Positions 15,573 through 25,039 of a DNA stretch of 64,000 nt are shown here, piece by piece. Made by a program: the position numbers and the translations under genes. Source of the DNA: Nonomuraea deserti (GTDB lineage: Bacteria; Actinomycetota; Actinomycetes; Streptosporangiales; Streptosporangiaceae). The stretch lies in NCBI RefSeq assembly GCF_004348685.1, contig NZ_SMKO01000020.1, forward strand, positions 1 through 64,000. The letters run 5' to 3'. The notes under the pieces were generated by a model. The model searched no databases. It had not been told where the DNA came from and worked only from the letters and a program-made list of their open reading frames with translations. Every line of letters starts with the position of its first letter. Within the stretch, counting starts at the first letter, position 1.

Positions 15573-17612
15573 TCACAGCGGCCCGGACGTGCAGACCGCT
15601 CCGTTCAGCTTGAAGACGGAGGGCAGCACGTTCGGGCCGGTGTAGTCGCCGACGAAGCCGATCGAGGTCGACGCGCCGGTGGCGAGCGTGCCGTTGCCGG
15701 GTTCGTTGACGACCTTGACGTCCCGCCCGTCCTCCGTCCAGACCCCGCCCCAGCCGCTGCCGAGGCTCTGCCACGACCTGGGCCAGGAGAAGGTCAGCGT
15801 CCAGCCGTTCACGGGGGCGCCGTCGTTGGTGATGTCGATGGCGCCGACGTAGCCGCTGGCCCAGTCGGACTGGATGCTCAGCCGCGCCGTGCAGGAGCTG
15901 GTGGCGGGTGTCGTGGTCGTGAACGTCAGCGGCGGGGACGACCAGGACAGGCCGCCCCCGCTGTCACGGGCGATCACGTTGACCGTGTGGCGGGTGCCCG
16001 GTTCGAGGTTGTCCACGGTGAACGACGTGCCGGCGGTCTCGCCGAGTTGTTCGCTGACGGCGCCGTTCCGGCGGTGCAGCTCGTACTTGGCGATCGGGCG
16101 CGAGCCGGCCGTGGCGCGCGGCCAGGTGATCGTGGCGGTGGTGGCGGTCACGTTCGTGGCGGTGGGCTGCCCGGGCGCGCCGGGGCGGCCGGTATCGGGT
16201 GTCTCCGGGTGCAGGACGAGCGTGGTCAGCGAGAGCGGCGGGAGGGTCTGGGCGGTGGCGCTGCCCGTGGCCGTGGTGGTGATGGACGTGGCGCCGTTGG
16301 TGTGGGTCAGTACGGTGGGCGGCCCGGCGGCGGGCGTGTAGCCCTCGTAGTCGATGGTCACGGGGTGGGACGTGCCGGACGAGGTGTTGATCAGCAGGAC
16401 GGCGAGGTCGCCGCCGGGACGGCGGACGGCGTGCGCGGAGACGGCGGGCTGGTCGGTCGCGGCGGTGACGAACTGGTCACCGGGCCGGGCGAACTCGCTC
16501 ATCATCCGCAGCGCGTGGTAGGGCGCGAAGGGGGTGTTCAGCGGCGGCTCGCAGACGCTGCCGTCAGCAGTGCACGCCGCGCTCGACAGCAGGCCGAAGT
16601 CGCCGTAGTCGGTGTGCCCCTCGACCTCGGTGACGGCGCCGATGCCGTTGTGGACGTTCCACCAGTCGACCGTGAACACCCCGTTCGCCAGCAGCGTCGC
16701 GTAGGAGTCGGCGGCGGCCAGCGCGCCGGGCTGGGTGTTCGTGCCGTTGCTGCTCGAGCCGGTGTTGAACTCGGTCATGGCGATGCCGATCCGGCCCGCG
16801 TCCGGCCCTGCGTGCCGGGCGATCTGCTCGCGGGTGAGCTGGATCATGTCGGGTACGTGGCCCACCCGGTCGAGGGCGCCGGGATACCAGTGCAGGACCA
16901 CGAAGTCGATCTTGGGCCCGGCGGTCGACAGGACGACCTCGTTCCAGCTGCCGGCGTCGCCCTCGGCCACGATCGCGTCGGGCCAGTTGGCGGGCGTGGT
17001 CAGCACCGCGCCGACCTTGATGTCCGGGTCGACGGCCTTCATCGCGTCGGAGTAGGCGACGACGTGGCGGGCGTACTCGGCCGGGCTCTTGTCGGGGTGG
17101 TCGTCGGCCTCCCACGCGGCGCCGTAGTGGCCGTTGCCGTAGTTCTCGTTGCCGATCTCCCAGTACGTGATGCCGTAGCCCTTGGTGACGTTGGCGTGCC
17201 GTACCCAGGCTGCGGCCTCCTCCGCCGTTCCTGTGCCGTAGTTGGCGGTCACCATCGCCTGGGCGCCGGTGCGCCGTACACCGCGCATGAAGGTGTCGAA
17301 GTCGGTGCCGGGCGCGACGTAGCCGCCTGGGGCGGTGTGGTCGGCCCAGTGGTAGATGTCGGAGTAGGAGCCGCCGGGGTAGCGCAGCAGTTTCACGCCC
17401 GCGCCCTTGAGCCGGTCGGCGGTCTCGTCGGAGCCCAGGTGGGTGTCCCAGATGGCATGGTTGGCGCCGATGCCCGTGTCGGGGACGGTGGCGAGGGCGG
17501 CCCGCGTGTTGACGGTCACCTCCACCGGGACGTCGGCGTACGCCGTGGGAGTGTTGAGCGCGGTCAGCGTCAGCAGCAGCGCGGACGCGGCCCGCAGCAG
17601 GGTTGTCGGCAT
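15573..17612 (-). CDS. Secreted arabinofuranosidase-like glycoside hydrolase with Fn3 and CBM2
   Basis: This 679-residue exported enzyme has a signal peptide (to about residue 27, TPTAYA), a TIM-barrel clan-A hydrolase domain with acid/base Glu in YWEIGNENYG and nucleophile Glu in IAMTEFNTGS, a beta domain, a fibronectin type III module (TNVTATTATITWPRATAG), and a C-terminal family 2 carbohydrate-binding module with flanking cysteines (SCTARLSIQSDWASGYVG and NGAVCTSGPL). This is typical of GH51-like plant-polysaccharide enzymes bound to cellulose. ATG 17612 has GAGG at good spacing; an upstream in-frame ATG at 17645 does not. Its end converges with the first subtilase six bases away. The exact family and substrate are not certain. 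Confidence 0.85.
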   Translation of the reverse strand: MPTTLLRAASALLLTLTALNTPTAYADVPVEVTVNTRAALATVPDTGIGANHAIWDTHLGSDETADRLKGAGVKLLRYPGGSYSDIYHWADHTAPGGYVAPGTDFDTFMRGVRRTGAQAMVTANYGTGTAEEAAAWVRHANVTKGYGITYWEIGNENYGNGHYGAAWEADDHPDKSPAEYARHVVAYSDAMKAVDPDIKVGAVLTTPANWPDAIVAEGDAGSWNEVVLSTAGPKIDFVVLHWYPGALDRVGHVPDMIQLTREQIARHAGPDAGRIGIAMTEFNTGSSSNGTNTQPGALAAADSYATLLANGVFTVDWWNVHNGIGAVTEVEGHTDYGDFGLLSSAACTADGSVCEPPLNTPFAPYHALRMMSEFARPGDQFVTAATDQPAVSAHAVRRPGGDLAVLLINTSSGTSHPVTIDYEGYTPAAGPPTVLTHTNGATSITTTATGSATAQTLPPLSLTTLVLHPETPDTGRPGAPGQPTATNVTATTATITWPRATAGSRPIAKYELHRRNGAVSEQLGETAGTSFTVDNLEPGTRHTVNVIARDSGGGLSWSSPPLTFTTTTPATSSCTARLSIQSDWASGYVGAIDITNDGAPVNGWTLTFSWPRSWQSLGSGWGGVWTEDGRDVKVVNEPGNGTLATGASTSIGFVGDYTGPNVLPSVFKLNGAVCTSGPL

Positions 17613-17777
17613 CGGTGCACCTCGCCCGTGGACAGTGGTCATCACTCGACGCCTCCTCCTGACCAGGAGGCAGCATGATCATGAGCGGCGGGCGGCGGGC
17701 TCGTCAACCGGCGATGAAACTTTCACCGCGCGCTGCACCATATGTGCGTATATGTGCCCTTTGGTGTGCATGTCATC

Positions 17778-18776
17778 ATGGGGGACATGCTGGAGGTTGC
17801 CGGGCTGGGCGAGGTGGAGGAGCGGGCGTACCGGTTACTCGTACGGGCCGGCGAGGCGGATCTGACCGGACTGGCCGAGGAACTGGACCTCACGCGGGAG
17901 GCGGCGGCCGCCGCGCTGGCGTCCATGGCGGGCATGGGGCTCGTCCGCGAGGTCGCGGGCAGCGCAGGGCGCAGGTTCGCGCCGGTCGCGCCCGAGGTCG
18001 CGCTCGGGCCGCGGCTGGTGCGGCAGCAGGAGACGATCGACTGGGCACGGCAGGCGGTCGACCAGCTCGCCGAGGAATACCGCGCGAGCCTGCGCCGCAG
18101 CGACGCCGACCGGCTGATCGAGGTGCTGCCGAGCCGGGCCGCGCTGCGCGAGCAGGTACGCCACCTTCAGGACAGCGCCCGCGAGGAGGTCATGTATTTC
18201 TGCCGGGCCGGCCACGTCGTGATGCCGTCCACGGACAACACCGAGGAGCTCGAGGCGCTCGGACGCGGCGTGGCCTACCGGGTCATCTACGAACGGGCCC
18301 TGCTGGAGGAGGCAGGGATGGTGGCCAACGTGGCGTTCGGCATCAAGCTGGGCGAGCAGGCGCGGGCCGTGCGGTTCCTGCCCGTGCGGATGATGATCGC
18401 CGACCGGTCCACCGCGCTGCTGCCGCTGGTGCAGTACGCCGGCCGGACGACCGAGCCGACCGCCGCGCTGGTGCATGGGAGCAGCCTGCTGGAGGCGCTG
18501 ATCGCGTTGTTCGAGGCCCAGTGGGAGCGGGCCACGCCGATCAGGTTCCTGGAGGACGGGCAGGTCACCGACACCGCCCCTGGCTGCCCGCTGGACGCCG
18601 ACGAGCTCTACCTGCTCTCGCTGCTGGTCGCCGGGGTGCCGGAGAAGTCGATCGCCAGCCAGCTCGGGCTCAGCCTGCGTACGGTACAGCGCCGCGTCTA
18701 CCACCTGATGCGGCTCGCGGGCGCGCAGACCAGGATGCAACTTGCCTGGCATGCGGCCCGCGAGCGCTGGTTGTAG
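17778..18776 (+). CDS. HTH regulator (TrmB-like N-terminus, LuxR-like C-terminus)
   Basis: This protein of about 332 residues has an N-terminal winged helix (LGEVEERAYRLLVRAGEADL to LREVAG), a middle ligand-type domain (about 100-250), and a C-terminal LuxR helix-turn-helix (PLDADELYLLSLLVAGVPEKSIASQLGLSLRTVQRRVYHLM). Actinomycetes often have such a gene beside large subtilase genes. Candidate starts are ATG 17778 or ATG 17787 (preceded by GGGGG). Its TAG stop directly abuts the TAG of the convergent subtilase gene (TAGCTA across 18774-18779). It diverges from the glycoside hydrolase gene over 165 bases, so it may control that gene and the subtilases. Confidence 0.8.
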   Translation: MGDMLEVAGLGEVEERAYRLLVRAGEADLTGLAEELDLTREAAAAALASMAGMGLVREVAGSAGRRFAPVAPEVALGPRLVRQQETIDWARQAVDQLAEEYRASLRRSDADRLIEVLPSRAALREQVRHLQDSAREEVMYFCRAGHVVMPSTDNTEELEALGRGVAYRVIYERALLEEAGMVANVAFGIKLGEQARAVRFLPVRMMIADRSTALLPLVQYAGRTTEPTAALVHGSSLLEALIALFEAQWERATPIRFLEDGQVTDTAPGCPLDADELYLLSLLVAGVPEKSIASQLGLSLRTVQRRVYHLMRLAGAQTRMQLAWHAARERWL

Positions 18777-21700
18777 CTACTTCACCCCGTACGCCCGGGT
18801 GATGGTCTGCTCGAACCGCTCGCCCGAAGAGCCGGTCGCGACGACCCGCAGCGACACCCCGGTGTCGGACCCGCGATGCGAGACCAGCGCCTTGTACCGG
18901 CCCTGCCCCAGGGGGAGGAGCGGCAGCCTGCGCCAGGTCCTGCCGTCGTCGTACGACATCTCCGCGGTCAGCTTCCTCGCGTCCCGCGCGGTGAAGCCCA
19001 GCGCGACCGGCAGCGTACGGCGCACCTTCCCTTCCAGGTCGGCGGGCACGTCGTAGTCCACGCCGAGCAGCGGCAGCCGCTGCTCGCCCGCCGGCCGGGC
19101 GGACCTGAACGTCCAGGAGCTCTCGGTGGCCGTGGCGTACCGCCACTCCTCCGAGGTCCGGGTCGTGGACAGCTCCAGGCGGTACTCGGCGTCACCTTCC
19201 ACGGCGGCGATGTCGCCCCGCAGGTTGTTCCGCTCCTCCACCAGCTCGCCGTCGCGGTAGACCCGGGCCGCGGTGGTGTCCTTGTCGCCGCTCCCGCCCG
19301 CGTAGCCGTAGTGGCCGTCGGCGTCCACGAACTCGGGCACGTGCACCGACAGGGCGTCACCCGTGCGCGTGGCGGACAGCGCGGCCGGGCGTACGACGGG
19401 GGCGAACCACCGCTCCCTGGCGATCTCGCCCGCCCGGTACGTCCTGGGCTGGTCGGTCAGGCCGCCGCGCAGCCGGTTCATCGACTCCCACGTGTGCATG
19501 TGCTGGACCACGTGTTGCCACTGGGTGTCGCCCGAGCTGATGTACTCGGCCCTGCGCAGCGGGGTGCGCACCACGCGCTGCGTCTCCATCTGCAGGTCCA
19601 GGTCGTACGTCTGCCACGGCCGCCAACCGAACCGCTGGTCCTTGCCGTACGAGCCGCCGCCGGACTCCTGGTAGCCGGCGTCGACCCTGGCGGTGTTGCG
19701 CCAGGTGACCTCGTGGACGATCCGCTCGGGCACCCGGCCGGAGGAGACCTGCATGACCTCGTAAAGGTAGGGCGTCGCGAACTGGCCCGTCACGTCGAGC
19801 CTGGCGCCGCCGGCCCTGGTCTTCTCCAGCAACACCTGGCCGCGGTCGTGTGTGATCATGAGCGTGGGCAGCGGGTCACGGTCGCCGACCGGCGACCACG
19901 GCTGCCACATGGCCCGGCCGTCCGGCCCGACCACGACCACCGCCGCCGCGCCGGCCGCGGCGATGTCCTTCAGCTTGCTCACCCAGTCGCCGAACGACGC
20001 GCTGGTGATGACGACCGCCTTGCCCTTGACGTCGAGCCCGCTCACGTCGCCCGTGCCGCCGTCGACCAGCCGCCAGCGCTTCCTGCCGTCGATCTCCGGC
20101 GACCGGATCGTCGGGCGGACCACCAGCGGGTCGCGGCCCAGCCGGGCGCTCACCCGGGGCGCGGCCAGCTGCCAGCGCGAGGAGAACTCGAAGGTGCCGT
20201 TGCGCACCGGCGCGGTGGGGGTGACCGCGAGCCCGTCGACCGAGGGGAAGTTCATCGAGCTCAGGCTGATCCTGCGGGAGCCGTACGTGCGGTGGGTGAA
20301 GTAGGTGGAGATGCCCTCCTGCATCACTTCCTGCGAGGTCCTGATCTCGACGGGCACGGCGGTCCTCGCGTCGAGCACGACCTCCATGTCCGACGTGACC
20401 GGCAGTTCGGGGTTGAGGATGAGGGAGTCGACGGGCAGCTCGTCGCTCGTCTCACCCATGATCGCCTGCATGTGGTAGGTGCCCTCGGGCACCTCGACAG
20501 TCCAGCCCTCGTGCTCGCGCAGGATGTAGCCGTAGGCGTCGTCCCTGGCGGCGGCGCCGTACATGGTGATCAGCGGCACGCGGGCGGGGCTGCCGTCCCG
20601 CTCGACGCCGGTGAAGTGCACCTTGTGCATCTTGCCGCGACGGGTCAGCGCGAGCGTGGTGTGCGCGGCCACCGAGCCGTCCGCCGTGGTGGCGGTGACG
20701 TAGCCGACGTGCCTGCCGTGCACCAGCTTGGTCAGGTCCACGGTGGTCTCGACGGTCGCGCTCGCCCCGGCGTCCACGGTGACGCTCGTCGCCGACAGGT
20801 TCACGGCCCCGTCGCCGGGGGCGTCGCCGTCCAGGTTGCTCAGGGTGGCGGCGACCGTCAGCGAGACGGGCTCCTGGCCGGTGTTGGTGTAGGTGATGGT
20901 GCCGCCGGGGGTGTCAGTGCCGCCGTCCTCGTGCACGCCCATGCTGAGCGACGCGGTGGCCGAGACCGCCTGCCGCACGGCGCGGGCCACGTCGAGGCGG
21001 CCGCCGCCCTGCTCGTACGGCGTCTGTCCCTCGACGGTCTTCGCCGTGGACACCAGGGCGTCCTTCAGCTGCCCGGCCTTCCACTCGGGGTGGCGCTGGG
21101 CCAGCACCGCCGCCGCGCCCGCCACGTGCGGCGTGGCCATCGACGTGCCCGACAGCTTCGTGTACCGGTCGTCGACCGGCGTGCCCAGCCCGGTGCCCGC
21201 CGCCCGCGCGGCGACGATGTCCACGCCCGGGGCGGTGATGTCCGGCTTGATCGCCTCGTCCAGGCGCGGGCCGCGGCTGGAGAACGGCGCCAGCGCGTCG
21301 TTCCTGTCGACCGCGCCGACGGTCAGCGCCGAGGTGGCGGCTCCCGGCGAGCCCACCGAGTAGTCGTCGCCGTCGTTGCCCGCGGCGATGACGAACAGGC
21401 TGCCGGTCTCCTCCGTCAGCACGTCCACCGCCTTGCTGAGCGGGTCGGTGCCGTCGGTGGGGCCGCCGCCGAGGCTCATGTTGACGATGTCGGCACCGCT
21501 CTCCCGAGCGGCCCACTCCATGCCCGCGAGCACCTGCGACTCGGTGCCGCTGCCGCTGGCGTCCAGCACCTTGCCGATGACCAGTTCCGCGCCGGGCGCG
21601 ACGCCCTTGCGCAGCCCGCCGGACGCCTCGCCGGTGCCCGCCACCGTGGCGGCGACGTGGGTGCCGTGGCCGTGCTCGTCCTTGGCCGAGGGGTCGTCGG

Positions 21701-22400
21701 TGAAGTTGCGGGTCTGGGTGACCTTGGCCGCGACGTCGGGGTGGGCCTCGTCGATCCCGGTGTCCAGGACGGCGACCTTCACCCCCTTGCCGTCGTACCC
21801 GTCCTGCCAGGCCTGCGGCGCTCCCACCTGCGGGACGCTGTGCTCCAGCGACGCGGTGACCTTCCCGTCGAGCCAGATCTTGGCCAGCCCGTCGCGCAGC
21901 CGCGGCTCGCCTCCGCGAGCTCCGGCGCGCTCGGCTTCCCAGAGCACGGGCAGCGCGTCCTTGTCCGCCCGCATGGCGCGCGCGTTGACGCTCTTCAGCG
22001 TGACGGCCTGCCGGTTCTCCTTGTACGCCAGGATCAGCGGCAGGACGTCGCTGCTCTCGTCGTCGTACCCCTGCTCGATCAGGTCGCTGACCGAGAACAG
22101 CCGCTCGTCCATGAGCCCCTGCGAGAGGTAGGGGACCATGTCGGCGGGGGTGACCACCAGGTCGCCGTTCTCCTCCTTGGTGAAGAACCTGACGTCCTCG
22201 CGGCCCTTGCCGGGCTGCACGGTCGCCGCGTGCTTGCCGCCCGCGAACTCCTGGACCGTCACCACGTCGCCGGTGATCAGCGTCACCCGGCGCGGGTCTG
22301 AGCCGGCCGCCGGCTCGGGGGCTGCCGCGTGCGCGGGCACCGGTACGGCAATCATCGCCAGGCCCGCGCCGACGGCGGCGAGGCGGGTGATCCATCGCAT
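18777..22400 (-). CDS. Secreted S8 family subtilase (1207 residues) with PA-like domain
   Basis: A signal peptide (to about residue 26, PAHAAA) is followed by a pro-region, then a subtilisin domain with Asp213 (AVLDTGID), His245 (HGHGTHVA) and Ser420 (LSGTSMATPH). C-terminal to it are beta domains, including a protease-associated-like segment around residues 775-860 (VKGKAVVITSASFGDWVS, then AAAGAAAVVVVG), and the shared ending TQTITRAYGVK type. It is a diverged paralogue of the subtilase at 12408-15566. There is no clear ribosome site at ATG 22400, so the transcript may be leaderless. It lies convergent with and touching the HTH regulator gene. Confidence 0.93.
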   Translation of the reverse strand: MRWITRLAAVGAGLAMIAVPVPAHAAAPEPAAGSDPRRVTLITGDVVTVQEFAGGKHAATVQPGKGREDVRFFTKEENGDLVVTPADMVPYLSQGLMDERLFSVSDLIEQGYDDESSDVLPLILAYKENRQAVTLKSVNARAMRADKDALPVLWEAERAGARGGEPRLRDGLAKIWLDGKVTASLEHSVPQVGAPQAWQDGYDGKGVKVAVLDTGIDEAHPDVAAKVTQTRNFTDDPSAKDEHGHGTHVAATVAGTGEASGGLRKGVAPGAELVIGKVLDASGSGTESQVLAGMEWAARESGADIVNMSLGGGPTDGTDPLSKAVDVLTEETGSLFVIAAGNDGDDYSVGSPGAATSALTVGAVDRNDALAPFSSRGPRLDEAIKPDITAPGVDIVAARAAGTGLGTPVDDRYTKLSGTSMATPHVAGAAAVLAQRHPEWKAGQLKDALVSTAKTVEGQTPYEQGGGRLDVARAVRQAVSATASLSMGVHEDGGTDTPGGTITYTNTGQEPVSLTVAATLSNLDGDAPGDGAVNLSATSVTVDAGASATVETTVDLTKLVHGRHVGYVTATTADGSVAAHTTLALTRRGKMHKVHFTGVERDGSPARVPLITMYGAAARDDAYGYILREHEGWTVEVPEGTYHMQAIMGETSDELPVDSLILNPELPVTSDMEVVLDARTAVPVEIRTSQEVMQEGISTYFTHRTYGSRRISLSSMNFPSVDGLAVTPTAPVRNGTFEFSSRWQLAAPRVSARLGRDPLVVRPTIRSPEIDGRKRWRLVDGGTGDVSGLDVKGKAVVITSASFGDWVSKLKDIAAAGAAAVVVVGPDGRAMWQPWSPVGDRDPLPTLMITHDRGQVLLEKTRAGGARLDVTGQFATPYLYEVMQVSSGRVPERIVHEVTWRNTARVDAGYQESGGGSYGKDQRFGWRPWQTYDLDLQMETQRVVRTPLRRAEYISSGDTQWQHVVQHMHTWESMNRLRGGLTDQPRTYRAGEIARERWFAPVVRPAALSATRTGDALSVHVPEFVDADGHYGYAGGSGDKDTTAARVYRDGELVEERNNLRGDIAAVEGDAEYRLELSTTRTSEEWRYATATESSWTFRSARPAGEQRLPLLGVDYDVPADLEGKVRRTLPVALGFTARDARKLTAEMSYDDGRTWRRLPLLPLGQGRYKALVSHRGSDTGVSLRVVATGSSGERFEQTITRAYGVK

Positions 22401-22531
22401 GAACGAACCGATCTGTCGGTGGGGGTGACCTAGGCTTCACTCGTTCAAGAGAATGGAGCATCGCGCCTGCTCGTAGCGGATTTTCTGCCTGGGCAAACAA
22501 CGACATGTCGCGAAAACGACAGCCGAAGTGG

Positions 22532-23890
22532 TCAGGCGCACTCGATGTTGCGCGGCGGGAGCTTGCGCGTGGTGACGTACGCGCTGACGTGGTCGATGAC
22601 GCACGCGTTCGCCATCGCGGCGAAGAGGTTGTGCCCCGGGCCGTCAAACTTGATCATCCGGCTGCCCTTGACCTGCTCGACGACCCGTGACGTCGGCGCA
22701 TAGTCCAGCCACGTCCCGGCCCCCAGCATGGGCGGCAGCTTCCCCGGCAGCGGCGACGGCGGGTTGGCGACCTGCGCGGGCCAGCCCGCGCAGGTGAGCG
22801 GGGCGTGCCAGGCCAGCGGGAACGCGGCCCCCATGCTGGGCGCGACCTTCCGCAGGCGCTTGACCGTGCGCGCCAGCTTCCGCTGACTATCCGGCCTGGG
22901 GAAGTCGAGGCACTCCTTCACGCCGCCACCCATGAGAGCGGGGTACGGGTCCGGCCCGCGCGGCGCGAACCCCGAGGCGTCGCCGCCCTCCGCCGCCTTG
23001 ATGGCCGCCAGCAGGGCATCCCACTCGGCGGGGCCGCGCTTCCCCTTCTGGACGGCGAGGAAGCGCAACTGCGTGCCGTCGTAGCGGGCCTTCACCTTCG
23101 GCGCGGGGATAGGCTCCTTGCCGGCCCTGGCCACCAGCTCACGCCAGCGCCGCTCCGTGCCCTTGGGCGCCCAGGCGAAGAACCGGTCCATCAGCCGCTC
23201 GTGGTCGCGGGCGATGGCGGTCAGCTCGCGCTCCCAGTTCCGGGTGCTGTGGTTGCCGGTGCCGTCGACGTACATCGTCCGCACCCGGTCGGGGAACTGC
23301 CGGGCGTACGCCTGGGCGATGGTGCCCCCGTACGAGGTGCCGATGAAGTTCATCCTGTCCTCGCCGAGCGCGCGCCGGACGGCCTCGGCGTCGCGGGCGT
23401 CGCTCGCGGAGTCCATGTGGTCGAAGAGCTCGGGATCCGTGCTCCGGCACCGGTCGCCTCTGGCCTTGTTCGCGGCGGCGAGCCGGTCCAGCCCGGCCTG
23501 GTCGTCGGGGAATGCGGGGGTGCGCAGCGGGCCCCAGTCGCACTGGAGCACCGGTTCGCTGAGTCCGGGGTAGCCGCGCGGGTCCCAGGTCACGACGTCC
23601 ATCGACTGCCGGATCTTCGTGAAGATCTTCGCCCAGGACCGCATGATGGCGATCTGGTCACCCTGAGGGCCGCCGAAGTTGATCATCACGGTGCCCTTCT
23701 TCTCGCCGGTCGCAGGCAGCCGGGCCACCTTCAGGGTGAGCTTCCTGTCGCTGCCGGGGGCGATCGCGACGGGCAGGTCCGCGCATTCGAGCTCGGACTT
23801 GGTGTCTCCGGGGCAGGCGGTCCACTGGAGGTCCTGCGCGGCCGGGGCGGGTGTGGTGAGCACGGTGAGTGCCAGGAGAGTTCGGATCAC
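22532..23890 (-). CDS. Secreted alpha/beta hydrolase, tripeptidyl-aminopeptidase type (S33)
   Basis: This 452-residue protein begins at GTG 23890 with a short signal peptide (MIRTLLALTVLTTPAPA) and continues with the S33 secreted-peptidase fold: GTVMINFGGPQGDQ, the WDPRGYPGLSEP oxyanion region, nucleophile Ser in FIGTSYGGTIAQAYA, and the C-terminal TAP-like domain with catalytic His in FDGPGHNLF and paired cysteines. Family members clip N-terminal tripeptides from proteins outside the cell. It fits the protein-degrading theme of the two subtilases. It diverges from the two-component system over 99 bases. Confidence 0.85.
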   Translation of the reverse strand: MIRTLLALTVLTTPAPAAQDLQWTACPGDTKSELECADLPVAIAPGSDRKLTLKVARLPATGEKKGTVMINFGGPQGDQIAIMRSWAKIFTKIRQSMDVVTWDPRGYPGLSEPVLQCDWGPLRTPAFPDDQAGLDRLAAANKARGDRCRSTDPELFDHMDSASDARDAEAVRRALGEDRMNFIGTSYGGTIAQAYARQFPDRVRTMYVDGTGNHSTRNWERELTAIARDHERLMDRFFAWAPKGTERRWRELVARAGKEPIPAPKVKARYDGTQLRFLAVQKGKRGPAEWDALLAAIKAAEGGDASGFAPRGPDPYPALMGGGVKECLDFPRPDSQRKLARTVKRLRKVAPSMGAAFPLAWHAPLTCAGWPAQVANPPSPLPGKLPPMLGAGTWLDYAPTSRVVEQVKGSRMIKFDGPGHNLFAAMANACVIDHVSAYVTTRKLPPRNIECA

Positions 23891-23989
23891 GTCGGCACGC
23901 TACGAGCCGGCGGGCCCGCCCGTCTGCCGCCGGAAGTCGCCGGAGATTGTTCTCCAAAGTTGACGGATGCCGTGAGTAGGGTGAGGCGT

Positions 23990-25039
23990 ATGGCCTGGGT
24001 TGTGGCGGTAGCGGCCGCCGATACGGCGCTGTTGTGGCTGGTCGGGACGGAAGGCTGGGCCCTGGCCGCGTTCGCCGCGGTGACGGGCCTGGCCATGGCG
24101 GTGTCCCCGCGCAGGCCGCTCGCCGCGTTCCTGGTCGCCCTGAGCCTGGCGGTGCTCACCGGTGGCTCGTACGCGTTGCTCGTCTGCACCGGCTACCAAG
24201 CCGGGCACCGCATCTCCGCACGGTGGCACGCGATCGTGGCGCTCGCCGCGACCGTCGCCCACCTGGGCTTGCTGCTGATGATCGCGCAGCGCACCGCGTT
24301 CGCGCCCGAGCCGTTCGTGGTGCTGGCCCGCGCCGGGGTGCTGACCGCGCTGCCGGTGCTGGCCGGTCGCTACCTCGCCCAGCAGCGCGAGCACCAGCGC
24401 AGGGAACGGGAGCTCACCGCCGAGCGCGAACGGCTGCGCGAGCGGCTGCGCATCGCCCGCGACATGCACGACTCGCTCGGCCACCTCCTCGGCCTGGTCT
24501 CCGTGCAGGCGGCCGCGCTGGAGGTCGCCGCGCTGCCCGCCGAGCAGCGCGGCGCCGTACGCAGCCTGGCGAGCACGGCCCGTACGGCCATGACGGAGCT
24601 GCACGAGGTGGTCGGCGCGCTACGCCACGCGGACCGGCCGGGCGTGGAGGGCATCGACGACCTCGTGGCCAGGGCCGCGGCGGCGGGCCTCACGGTGACG
24701 GTCGAGCGGTCCGGCCCGGCCGCGCCGCTCGCGGAGGCGGACGCCGGCCACGCCGCCCACCGGGTCGTCCAGGAAGGGCTGACCAACGCGGCCAAACACG
24801 CGCCCGGCGCGCCGATCCGCGTGTCGCTCGACTGGCAGCCCGACGCCCTCCTGGTCAGCGTGGCCAACCCGGCCGTCACCCGCACCGGGCCGGCGACGTC
24901 GGGCGGCGCAGGGCTGGCCGGGCTGTCCGAGCGGGTGCGCGCGGCGGGCGGGCTGCTGCGGGTGCACGCGGAGCCGTACGAGTTCCGGGTGGTCGCGATG
25001 TTGCCGCTGGCGCGGGACGCGGTGGGGGCGCCGGCGTGA
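23990..25039 (+). CDS. Two-component sensor histidine kinase (NarL/DesK type)
   Basis: This 349-residue kinase has four hydrophobic segments (about residues 1-125) without a large sensor domain, a coiled linker (REHQRRERELTAERERLRER), the HisKA_3 phosphoacceptor His160 in RIARDMHDSLGHLL, and an HATPase domain with VVQEGLTNAAKHA and GGAGLAGLSERV. Signals are probably sensed in or at the membrane. ATG 23990 follows GTGAGG; GTG 23981 is an alternative. The stop overlaps the response regulator's GTG (GTGA), so the pair is coupled. Neighbouring hydrolase genes are possible but unproven targets. Confidence 0.88.
   Translation: MAWVVAVAAADTALLWLVGTEGWALAAFAAVTGLAMAVSPRRPLAAFLVALSLAVLTGGSYALLVCTGYQAGHRISARWHAIVALAATVAHLGLLLMIAQRTAFAPEPFVVLARAGVLTALPVLAGRYLAQQREHQRRERELTAERERLRERLRIARDMHDSLGHLLGLVSVQAAALEVAALPAEQRGAVRSLASTARTAMTELHEVVGALRHADRPGVEGIDDLVARAAAAGLTVTVERSGPAAPLAEADAGHAAHRVVQEGLTNAAKHAPGAPIRVSLDWQPDALLVSVANPAVTRTGPATSGGAGLAGLSERVRAAGGLLRVHAEPYEFRVVAMLPLARDAVGAPA

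Noticed and set aside
22805..23989. Long plus-strand extension of the histidine-kinase frame
   Set aside because: It is the shadow of the minus-strand S33 hydrolase; kinase-like sequence begins at 23990.
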